A DNA stretch of 64,000 bases from Ricinus communis (lineage: Eukaryota > Streptophyta > Magnoliopsida > Malpighiales > Euphorbiaceae), in the NCBI RefSeq assembly GCF_019578655.1, contig NC_063263.1:16615001-16679000 (forward strand), read 5' to 3'. Each line of letters starts with the position of its first letter. Position 1 is the stretch's first letter. A model generated the notes under the pieces. The model worked only from the letters and a program-made list of their open reading frames with translations. It did not search any database and was not told where the DNA came from. Positions 36,091 through 45,985 of the stretch are shown piece after piece. The position numbers were made by a program, and so were the translations under genes.

Positions 36091-36109
36091 CGTCAAAATT
36101 CTAATCTAT

Positions 36110-36460
36110 ACGTCAGAATTCTAACAACCACGTGACAATGCGGTCCGGGGTAGAGGGGATAAGCCTCAACACAGACTGACATGCTATGCTTGGTTATGTT
36201 GACGGGGCAATCGCTGCTAATATTGTTGTACCGAAGGCCCAGAAAGAAATCCAATCTCATTCGAAAGCCAGGCCCATATTTACCATCGTTCTGCACCCTG
36301 TCTTAGCCAACAAGTCTGATCAAGATCCCCTTATAATAATAAACTTTCTATACAACCAAAACAAAAATTAAATCAAATCAAGACTTTCACACAATTGATT
36401 CGACTCTGTTTTGCTCTCTTTCTTCACTCATAGCTCTAATTTCTGATCCAATAATCAACG
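36110..36460 (+). promoter_or_regulatory. Promoter of the proteasome beta-4 copy (G-box, site II elements)
   Basis: A block of balanced composition before the ATG at 36461. It holds CCACGTGAC (G-box core CACGTG, about 36129-36137) and two GGCCCA elements (AAGGCCCAG near 36235 and AGGCCCAT near 36270), the site II/TCP-type motif common in plant housekeeping and ribosomal/proteasomal promoters. The CT-rich leader just upstream of the ATG is typical of a plant 5' UTR. Confidence 0.55.
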
Positions 36461-38572
36461 ATGGCTCCGACAATGGAGACGTCCGAACCCGCGCAGCTTT
36501 CAGGACCCGAATCAGCTTCTGAGAGAACCCTGTAAGCCAATTTCGCCTCTTTTAATCTTTCGATTTTAAGGATGATTAATCTTCATGAATCTGAAACTTT
36601 TAGTTATTGCATGTTGAGGAGGTTTTATTTAAAGAGTGTGATTTTGGAACCCTAGCGAGTGTTGCATCTATTTATGTTATATAATCTCTTGCTCTTTAAA
36701 AAAAAAAAATGTGGTGTAGTTATCCTTACGTGACTGGGACATCTGTTGTTGCTTTGAAATATAAAGATGGCATTTTGATGGCTGCTGATATGGGAGGTTA
36801 GTTTCTATGTTTATTTTATTTTATTTTATTTTTTTAATTTTTATAGGTTTTGATTCTTGACTGATTATCTGCTGCTTGGGTTACATTGACACTTAGAAAA
36901 TAAAAATAAAAAGCTCTTTTGTTGCTTTCATTCCATGTATTTTTTCTTGTTATTGACATCATTATGTGGAAGGATTAAAAGATTAAGATCATAGTTTGAG
37001 TTTGTGTTCAAAGTAATTAATGCTATTTCTTTTTAAGCATAAATATGCTGCTGTTCATTTAGCTATGAGTCACTTACTTTACTTGATTTTGTGTCTTCTT
37101 TCCATGCAATGCAACCAAAATCTCTGCATCCATGGTCATGTTTATTTCGCAAAGTTCCTCCATTAGGTTGTAATCCTAGCATATCAGAATGGAGTTAGCA
37201 ACTTGCTAGCTTTATAGCTTGTTGAAGATTTAGAACTTATGTGGTTTTTCATTTTGTTTAGCTCAAAAATTACTTAAGATGTTATACTTGAGCAATCAGA
37301 GCTGAGGTTTTGTGGCTGGTTTCTTTTTGGTGCATGTCTTTAAAGTTTTCACTCATCGCACGAAATGTATGAAAATTATATTTGGCCTAGGTGTCACATC
37401 TGGAAACTAGATAGTGCACGATAGTGTTGATCACTGTGGAATGTCCTATATTTATTCTTTTTATTCATATTAAATAAGAAGATTGTGCTCAGCAAACATA
37501 CTGGAGAGATATTAACCTTTTTTTCTGCTGCACTCTTGCGCTTAATTTCATCCTTAACCATGTTGCTTCTGCACAGTATAGGGCTGTACTGTTAAGACTC
37601 TTTGTATTTTATGGCTTGCATGTTCCTTTTTGTTTCTTACATTCCCTATCTCCTTGCCATCCGATGGAATGAATTGTATTCTTTCTTCTCCGGAACCGAG
37701 CTGCTTTTAACTTTTTTTTTTGATGATCTGTATTTGGTGCATTTCTGCCATTTATAATGTATCTAGGCTGAATGGTGATCAAAAGTTTCTATTGTATCAT
37801 GAAATTGCCAGCATCTTACGGATCCACCTTGCGGTACAAGAGTGTGGAGCGAATTAAGCCTATCGGGAAGCATTCTCTTCTTGGTGCCAGTGGAGAAATT
37901 AGTGATTTTCAGGAGATTCTTCGCTATCTTGATGAGCTTATGTAAGTATAGGTTGCTGTAGAATTGAAAAACAAAAGGGAAAAAGAGTAAACATATATGT
38001 AAACTTATGCTGTATTTTCTTAACTAAATGTTGTGGTGGACAACAAAAAGCTGGGAGGTTGTTCTAATTTGTATTGCTTGTAGTCCCAAGGTACTGTTAA
38101 TTAATATGTTTGAAAATCTGCAGCCTGATGACAATATGTGGGATGATGGAAACTCTTTGGGTCCCAAAGAGGTGCACAACTATCTGAAAAGGGTGATGTA
38201 CAATAGGCGCAACAAATTTAATCCGTTGTGGAACTCAGTTGTTCTTGGTGGAGTGAAAAACGGACAAAAGTATCTTGGCACGGTAAGCTTCAGATGTGTT
38301 TTTTGCCTTTATGCTTAGCCATAGAGTGAACAAGCTGCTTGCTGGTTAAGAATAAGTTCATTATGTTGCCGAACTGCATTTTTCAGGTCTCTATGATTGG
38401 AGTAAATTATGAGGACAATCACGTAGCCACTGGATTTGGAAATCACTTTGCATGGCCATTACTTCGTGATGAGTGGCATGAGAACCTTAGTTTTGAAGAC
38501 GGTGTCAAGTTACTGGAGAATTGCATGCGTGTCCTGCTTTATCGTGATAGGTCTGCTGTGAACAAGCTTCAG
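36461..38572 (+). pseudogene. PBG1: 20S proteasome subunit beta type-4 (PBG1-like), damaged copy
   Basis: Homologue of the non-catalytic beta-7 (type-4) subunit of the 20S core. Exons: 36461-36531, 36720-36796, 37812-37941, 38124-38282, 38387-38572. They encode MAPTMETSEPAQLSG, YPYVTGTSVVALKYKDGILM, YGSTLRYKSVERIKPIGKHS, DNMWDDGNSLGPKEVHNYL, GVNYEDNHVATGFGNHFAW and DRSAVNKLQ. Two defects: exon 4 lacks one base just after its acceptor (CCTGATGAC where CCTGTATGAC-like sequence would keep frame with exon 3), and the last coding exon (usually starting IAKITEEG) is not found before the next gene remains. A normally conserved LARP-type segment is FAWP. Alternative: an acceptor at 38083/38084 restores the frame but adds about 13 residues, so an expressed variant is not excluded. 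Confidence 0.7.
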
Positions 38573-40340
38573 GTTAGTTTTTCTTTTATCTATGTGAATG
38601 TAACTATGAAATCATCTCCGATTATGTGCAGGAAAGTAGTAAATTTTGGCATAGTTTGATTGCTCTTCGCTATGTATTTGATTCATAGCTTAGTTGAGAT
38701 ATCAGTTTTCCTTATTGCCCAATACAGCATTGTTGGGCCTGTACCTCCTTGATGCTATGTTCTAGGAACAGTTAGTTAATGATCAATAGGGAATCAAACT
38801 GCTAGTACTAATTCATGTAGATGTTGAGTGGGATGCTTAATTGTTGGTACAGTAGATGCATCTAGTGTCATGAATGAAGCATAGGGGACACAGAGACCTT
38901 TGATCAAATATTGGAAGTAGAAATCCCCTGCCTTTTGTAATCTCCCTAGATTATGGGCTGTGTCTGTATCGTGCCTGTGAAAGTTCAGAGAAATAAAAAG
39001 AAGAATGGTACTTCCTTTGATCAAATAGTAGGGGCATGCTTTTGTACCATGCCAATAGTTTCCTTGTAGAGCAGAATGTCTAATTCCATAGGCATTCTGT
39101 CTTGGTAAATCTCTCTCTTCTTATTGGCTTATTCAAGAAATGGGATTATAGATGGAAGCAAGCGAGAAAATACTGTTGAATGCTTAAAATACCATGATAC
39201 CGCTGCGCACTGTGGAAGCCATGAGATGAAAGGAAAAACAAAAAAAGAATTTCTTATTCAAAGGTCAGGAGAGACAATTTTATTATGTCATACGGTTGTC
39301 ACAATTCTTTTCTAACACACTGTTGTTTGATCAATTCCTATTCAGTAAACTGAGCTGACTTTCTTTGTTAAAATGCCTGTAGACTGTAGTTCACTATTGA
39401 TGCTTGTTTATTTCTTGATGGTACTGTGGATATTCTATAAGCAAATAGAGGTATTAAAGAGTTGAATTTCAGATCTCTTGCACTGCTAGACAGACTAATG
39501 GAAAAGTGGTAATCTGCTCTGCAGTTGCTAGAGTTTGCTAGATAGACTAATAGAGAAGTGGTAATCTGCTCTGCAGTTGCTAGAGTTTGTTGAAGTTGGG
39601 CTACTCCATATTAAAAGCATACCTACATTAATCTTTTATCTATATACCCGATGAGTCAAGTTTCATTCACAGCTCCAAGGGTAAATCTCATCTACAGCCT
39701 CTGATGACTTTAAGCATGTTTCTTATTGAAGTCCTTAAATTTCAATTTGTATTACAAACTTCCTATATTTATTTTTAAGCAACACTAAAATCCATTTAGT
39801 TTAATTATGAGAAAAATCCTGCTAATATAATATGATATCATACTACATGATTTTTTAAAACTCAAACATATATTAAATCTATGTCAAAGTGAATAGGATT
39901 TTTATTATTACCAAACTAAAATTGAAAGAGTTTTATGATACAAATTGAAGTTTATGAACTATAACGAAATCTACCCCAATTGCAACTATATTACTTTGTT
40001 CTGCTAGTTAAGTGTGGAAGACACTGCAACTTTTGATATGTCAATTCTGGCAGTGATTTCATTAGATATCTTACAACTACAATCCTTTTTTTTTTTTTAA
40101 TTCTTTCTTCGATCCAGTTTTTCCATTGGATCATACTTTTTAGTTATCAGAAGCACCCAACTACTCTATTTAATTTTAATAAAGATATTCAATCGGTAAA
40201 AGAAGCATCTAATTTGGCAATTTACAACTGTTTTATACAAATCAAAAGATATTATCAAAATTGAGAGAATTTGTAAATGTCCTGCTTAATTTTACCATTA
40301 AGCTTTTATATAATCAAAATATTTTTCTTTGCAACTAATT
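38573..40340 (+). other. Region where the last PBG1 exon is expected; includes 52-bp tandem duplication
   Basis: No proteasome exon is recognisable. A tandem duplication with a 52-base period lies at 39485-39588 (units containing AGTGGTAATCTGCTCTGCAG). A short minus-strand frame at 38794-39024 and a plus frame at 39124-39315 have no family resemblance. Confidence 0.55.
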
Positions 40341-40344
40341 GAGT

Positions 40345-40503
40345 TTCTTGATCAAGGATGGGTTGAAGTTAAAGTTGGAAAATCCTGTGAAGACTAAGAA
40401 AGATTTGTCTTGGCCACAATTGATTGAAAACTTCCAAACTGAGAAAGACTTCTTCAAGATGCTATATCCTCATGGAGGATGGCATTGTAGACTCTCTCAG
40501 TAG
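40345..40503 (+). pseudogene. Unassigned exon-like fragment
   Basis: From an acceptor-like ATCAAG at about 40355 the frame is open and coding-like: DGLKLKLENPVKTKKDLSWP, then QLIENFQTEKDFFKMLYPHG and GWHCRLSQ before TAG at 40501-40503. Amino-acid use looks like real protein, but I do not recognise it and find no neighbouring exon. Likely the 3' terminal exon of a lost gene. Confidence 0.35.
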
Positions 40504-40748
40504 CCTTCCTTGCCTAAAGTAAATATTGATATTTTAGTAGGAAAAAATTAATCTCTGAAGTAGCAATTAGTAAACAAAGAAAATAAAAGCAAAACATATG
40601 AATCTAAGAAGAAGTTAAAGGGTTTATTGAAGAGTATTTTTTAATGTGCATAGAAAGTTTATTTAGCCCTTCTTCATTCACTTCTAACCCTCGGATATTA
40701 TATCTTCAAGGAAGTGTCCAACTATGTAGTTTTGGAAAATAGATTAAG

Positions 40749-41205
40749 GACTTGTTTGGTTTGAGGTCGGTTGTAGGAATATGACTGAGAATAAAAATGA
40801 CGAGGAATGAAAATGGAAATGAAAATGACTATCCGTTATATGTTGTTTGGTTGAGTATGGAAGAAAATTCAATTCTTTTTATTGTTGACATCAGTAACAA
40901 TATTTAATTTTAGACTAATAGTTTTCTAGTCAAAAGAATATTTAAATTAATATTATTGCTTGCATTAAATATATAAAAATAATATATATCTTAAAGTAAT
41001 TAGTATTTTATTTATTTTGCCATTTATAATAATTTGGTTTAGCTTGATTTTTATGAGAATGAAAAATTTATCTCCTAAAAGAAAGGGAGAAATTGATAAT
41101 CTCCATTAATGGAGTAATCCCATTCTGATTCCAAAATAATATTAACAAACTAAACATTAGCAAGGAGAATCACTTATTCCAATTCTCATTCTTACCTTTT
41201 TTCTT
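40749..41205. mobile_element. MITE-like element with degraded inverted ends
   Basis: The left side has CTTGTTTGGTTTGAGGTCG and repeated GAATGAAAATG-type motifs; the right side has CAAACTAAACATTAG and TTCCAATTCTCATTC, their approximate reverse complements. The interior is AT-rich and non-coding. Boundaries are approximate and no target duplication was found. Confidence 0.45.
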
Positions 41206-42804
41206 AGCAACTAAAGGACTCCTATCACTTGCACAATGAGAGAGCAATAAAGAAGAATGTTTCACCTCTTGTTCCCAGTTGGTGCGCATGGTAATGGTTA
41301 GAAGAGATAACACTTGCACAATCAGAGCACATATGATCCCTAGCCAAAGACCCTATTGCACAATTTTGAGAAAGAATTAATATTACATACAAATAAGTTG
41401 CTTTCAATTAACTGAACATAATTAACCATTGAATGTAAGTTTAAAAAAGAAGAAGTGCTAATCTTTCCACCAATGTGGAGGACAAAAGCTAATGAAACAG
41501 CAGATGGAATTCCAACTAAATAATAAGATCCAAGATTGATAAATGCACCAATCTTTTGCCAACCGCAGCCTCTAGCAGTGCCTGATTATTCGTAAAACAA
41601 AGGAATTAATCAACTAGCTCTAATCTTGAAGATCCAAGCTGGGTTCTTATAGATCAAGAGAGATCACTAGTTGTGCTGTGAAGAATTAGTTCTAACTTAA
41701 GATAGTACAAATGGGCATAATTAATTATTTATTTATTTAGATTTTATTTAAGTTGACTTGTAAGTATATAAATTATGATTATCATTTCATATCATTTAAA
41801 GTTATGATATATTTAATATTTTTGAAGTATTTTGTATTATATCCAAATATTCATGCACTAATTTTCTTAATAAAAATTTGTATTCTTATATCGGATCGTG
41901 TTTTTTTTTTAAAAAGTTTATTTCTATGCAATCTAATCTACACGTAAAAGTAATCTATCTTTAAAACAAAAATTTAATAAATGTTGATCAAGTTCAAACT
42001 CTAGATTTAAATGTGGATGAATTATATGACATTTGTAATGATTCAATCAGAATCCTACATGGGTTTATCAAGAAATTTCTACCATAGAAAAGGTAATTTG
42101 TAAAAAGTAGAAAACAAAGATAAAAAGTAAAATTGAGGGAGGAAGGATGGTGAACCTGAAAGGACACATTGGAAACCATCTAAGAAGATGGATACGGCAG
42201 CAATAGGCATAATGGCTGCTACATATTTGATCACTTGCATTCCTAATTGTTCATTTCAAGTAAAACAAAATAGAAAAAGAGTTCAAAGGTTACTGAATAT
42301 CAGCCTGGTTGCCATTAGTGTCCGAGGTGTCGAATTTGAGATCTCTCCTTCTACTTCTCTTCAAAGGTGATGGTCTATTCTTTACTTTAAGACGCTAATA
42401 TACTAACATGGTAACAACAGATGAGGGAGATAAAGATACCATAGGAGAGAGAGAACTTACAAGCAAGCTAAAACCGGTGACGGTAGCGCAAAATAGGTGG
42501 CCATGGAAGCACCAGCAAGGCTTAACTCACCAAGATGACCCACAAACATAACTGATATCATTTGCAGAAAGAACTGCAACACACTTACTAATACTAGAGG
42601 CCCTGCTAACCCCATCTATTTCTTCACTTCCTTTACTATCTCCTTCCACCTCCTTATCTTATTATCATCTTCTTCTTCTTGATCTTCTTCTCTTGCTGAT
42701 ATTTGAATCAAGGGTGAACTTATAAAGGGCCTTACCTCCTGTTCTCTATCCATTTTCTCCCCTTCTTTTCTTCTGTTAATTAATTTTCCTGGCTTCACAC
42801 TCAT
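41206..42804 (-). pseudogene. MATE efflux (DETOX) transporter pseudogene
   Basis: Multidrug and toxic compound extrusion family. Remaining exons (minus): 42804-42461, 42242-42156, 41581-41462, 41352-41206. They carry LQFFLQMISVMFVGHLGELS and LAGASMATYF (TM1), then AAVSIFLDGFQCVLS-like sequence, [19 protein letters not shown] and [20 protein letters not shown], then [20 protein letters not shown] and NWEQEV. Defects: a stop before MGLAGPLVLVSV where Gln is usual (CAG to TAG); a one-base deletion after ATYFA, so ITGFSLL appears in another frame; no GT donor after GGK (AAG|ATTAGC at 41462); and the central exons (about half of a ~480-residue protein) are missing. The usable start would be MDREQEV at 42753. 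Confidence 0.85.
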
Positions 42805-43902
42805 ATACTACCAAAAGAATTCTAATTCTTTGTGTAAATGAGCATCTTTAGAGAAGTAGAAGAGCTGCCAATTATCTGAGTTTTCATCATATTGGATTGT
42901 GATTGATGTGCTATGTTCATTTATTTTCTAATTCAATGTTTGAAGATAGTTTTAAAATTTATAAAAAAGATAAATAAATAAGAAAATAAATATGCAATTT
43001 GAATGATTAATGAAAACTATATGATAAAATATCATTTATTCCAATTTATATTTAGTAGTCACCTTATCTAACTTTAAGTCCAAATATAATGAATGAGATA
43101 CTGATTTGCATTTTTTCTCAATCACTCAAGGTAATGATGCAACCTAGATTTTTTATACTAACATAGGTTAAAGTTAAGATGGTGTTCCTAATATTTTTAA
43201 CCTAAAACTTTTTATAACAAATATTACTATTAAATTGATATGATGGCCAATCAATAATAATAGATTAAACTAATACATGTATGAAGATAAAGAAATCATT
43301 TATTAAACTCATAATATGTAAGGTTCGTATATAAGTAAAAAGCCAAATTAAACTATGGAATTTAGCCTAACATACTTAATCCAATATAAAACAGAAAATT
43401 AAAGTTCTTTCATAATTCAGAAGTTCTTTAAGGGATGAAGAAGATTGATCATCTTCTTTGATCATTGAAAGAATAATGCAAAACTAACTAAGTGTTGTAG
43501 AAAAAGAATTAAGTGTTGTAGAAAAAGAATTGCAGAAAATTTGCAAAAAGAAGAATAGTAGGTCGATTCTCTTCTTTTGTTTAAAGAATCTCTACTTTTT
43601 TTATAAAAATTTCTTTTTCAGAGTTTTTCTCTCAGTATAACACCGCTATAGTTATTCTCTTAACTACATTGAACAAAATAAACAACTTAAAAAATAATTA
43701 TTCTTAATTATATTATAACTAATTATTTTTCTCTTTGTGGGCTTTGATAAATTCGATTGGGCTTGCAATTTTGGTAGTCCACGTGTCTTTATTCTCAGCT
43801 TTTTACAGCCGCAGTCCAATTAAAACTCATTTATACATTTTTTTACTCATATTCTCTCTCTAGCTATTGTCACCTAAAATTAAATAATAAAAATAAAATG
43901 AG

Positions 43903-43952
<50 letters not shown>

Positions 43953-44736
43953 ACAAATAAATTACTAAAATGTCTTAATTATATATATAGAATGTGATTG
44001 GCCATAGCTCTTATTCATACCAACGGTATCATGACAACGAAAGCTATTTGGCACTACATAAATCAAGACCCAATTAACAAACAAATTAAGTATACTTAAC
44101 CTTAATCAATTAATTAATACGAACTATAATAATAATAGTGATAAAACCAATAATTGAGTAAGTCTAATGCAGGAGGAAGATAAAACATGTAGTATAATAG
44201 TTTTTCTAGTAAGATTATATTTATTTATGAAATTTTAACATCAAATTAATTAGAAAATATCTATATTTTTTTTTATTTTTCATTAAAAATATGGTGTAGA
44301 TATTTTTTTTATTTTTACTATATAAAAATATAAAAAAGATAATTTTTTATTTTTAAAAGAATATGGTATTAGTAGTTTTTTATTTTCTTTTATTAAAAAA
44401 TAACGATATCATATTTTCAAAAAAACAGTTAAAAGATATTTTTTTTTAAAAAAAAATTATACAATAAAAATAATAGTTTTTATTAGTTTTAAAATATTTA
44501 TGAAAAGCTCCTAATAAATTATTACATTTTGTTTACACCAAAACTGAATTTTGACCCAACCCATTTACATTACATAGCCCGATCTCAGAAGTCCATGAGC
44601 TTGACCCAAGTTGATTAACCCATGACGCTAACATAATTTACTGGGTCGGGTCATAAACTTCTCGGTTCGGCCCTAACTTTAATTTGTCTTTCATAAGCAC
44701 TCTCGCCCTTCCTCAACCTATCTTATATTTCCAGCA
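42805..44736. other. AT-rich spacer with microsatellite and tandem 21-mer
   Basis: It contains a two-copy 21-base tandem repeat at about 43490-43531 (AAGTGTTGTAGAAAAAGAATT) and (TA)n at about 43905-43947. The last 200 bases are less AT-rich and may be the promoter of the next gene remains. No gene seen. Confidence 0.6.
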
Positions 44737-45338
44737 ATGAACGCTACAACGAACTTCATTGAAGGTTATTTATGTTTATTTTATCATTTTGGTTTCATTT
44801 TTTCTGTATAATTTTTATTTTCACGAATATTTCTTTGTTCGATCCATAAATACTACACCGATGTGTATTGCAGACAACAATGATACTGAAAGCGATTGCG
44901 ACACGAATACCGATGTAGCACCTGAATACTACCAGCCGATCTCACCACTTGCTGACGATGACTCCGATCCCGAACAAGCCAACTCCGATGAAGATTCTAG
45001 GGCGGAGAACGGAATCCGCTGTCTTCATCTAAACGGCGACGTAGAGCAGCAGAGCAGCAGCAGCAGCAGCGAGGAAGAAGAGGATGAGGAAGAGGAGAGA
45101 GTGAGAGAAGCGTCTGAATCGGCTATTTTGCGAGCATTTAGAGGATGAGAATCGAAGGAATGCTCCGTTGTCTCAAGAGAATGCTACTCGTGTTATCGAG
45201 GCCATGCGTGGGATTTCCTTCTCCGATTACACTCCTGATTGGGCGGGTCGGGTTCCTCAGGATCAGTGGATCCATCGCCTTCGAGCTTTGAGGAGCCAAC
45301 AACAAATACTATCACCCAACACTTCTCTTCACAATTAG
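44737..45338 (+). pseudogene. Uncharacterised acidic plant protein, frameshifted
   Basis: Exon 1 44737-44764 (MNATTNFIE), intron 44765-44873, exon 2 from 44874. It encodes YYQPISPLADDDSDPEQANS, an acidic Ser/Glu tract, then REASESAILRAFR, where the frame meets TGA at 45146-45148. The continuation EDENRRNAPLSQENATRV, EAMRGISFSDYTPDWAGRVP and QDQWIHRLRAL lies in another frame to TAG at 45336-45338. Loss of AG from an (AG)n stretch at 45138-45143 explains this (AGAGGATGAG where AGAGAGGATGAG is expected). It belongs to a small plant family of unknown function with the signature RRNAPL-x(n)-AMRGISF-x-PDWAGRV. Either a pseudogene or a sequencing error. Confidence 0.6.
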
Positions 45339-45480
45339 ATTCTTACTCTTTATTGTTCTCTGCTTTTATTGCTGATCTATTACGAAAATATGTTGTCTTT
45401 TATTTAAGCCGAAATGTAAATCTCAACTTAAAAGTAATTTCACCTGATCAATTTGATAAAACTTAGAAAAACCATGCTGC

Positions 45481-45800
45481 TTGTTTAAGGATGTAGCTTA
45501 CTGGGCTTCAAAAGTTTATCATGATAGGGATATTCGAAGGATGGGATTAAAGGCTTCAGTGCGTCGATTTCTGCAGCAAGTAATCCCCAAACCAAGGGAG
45601 AGTGAATGGAATGTTACATATGAACAAATGGAGTATGCTCGCCTTGATGCTTGTGTCTTTGAACTTGTGGCAAACTTGAGACGGACGACCACGGTCCCGA
45701 CACTTGTCAGAATGAGTAAATCTGCAAGAGCCGCAGAAAAAGAATCGAGACAGACAAGAAGGAAGACAAGCAGGTCAACGAAAATCAAACTGGAGAGAAA
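45481..45800 (+). pseudogene. 3'-5' exonuclease (WRN/DnaQ-like) C-terminal fragment
   Basis: The frame reads DVAYWASKVYHDRDIRRMGL, KASVRRFLQQVIPKPRESEW and NVTYEQMEYARLDACVFEL. Spacing and residues fit the last part of the DnaQ-like exonuclease domain of plant Werner-type proteins: GLK, a K-x-x-x-S-x-W segment, then the ExoIII motif Y-x3-D (YARLD). ExoI and ExoII are not present upstream, where stops occur, so this is a gene fragment. The basic tail after residue 75 has no match I know. Confidence 0.55.
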
Positions 45801-45985
45801 TTCAGGCTGTTTTTTCAGGGGCAGTGGAAAATTATATTTGCTTCACTTCCGCCTATACACAATTTCTCAACAACTAAAGAAACTCTTATCTACCTGCAAA
45901 ATTTTGTAACAGATTGTACTCTAAAAACATACAGGTTTCCAATCAATTCCTGATCAACCAATTTTGGGACAAGTAACAAATGAAC

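Noticed and set aside
42188..42370. Plus-strand 60-codon frame
   Set aside because: It overlaps the antisense of a MATE exon and its intron; codon content reflects the minus-strand gene.
45002..45110. Transcription-regulatory acidic activation domain in the frameshifted gene
   Set aside because: The Glu/Ser tract comes from repeated AGC and GAG/GAA codons and by itself says nothing about function.
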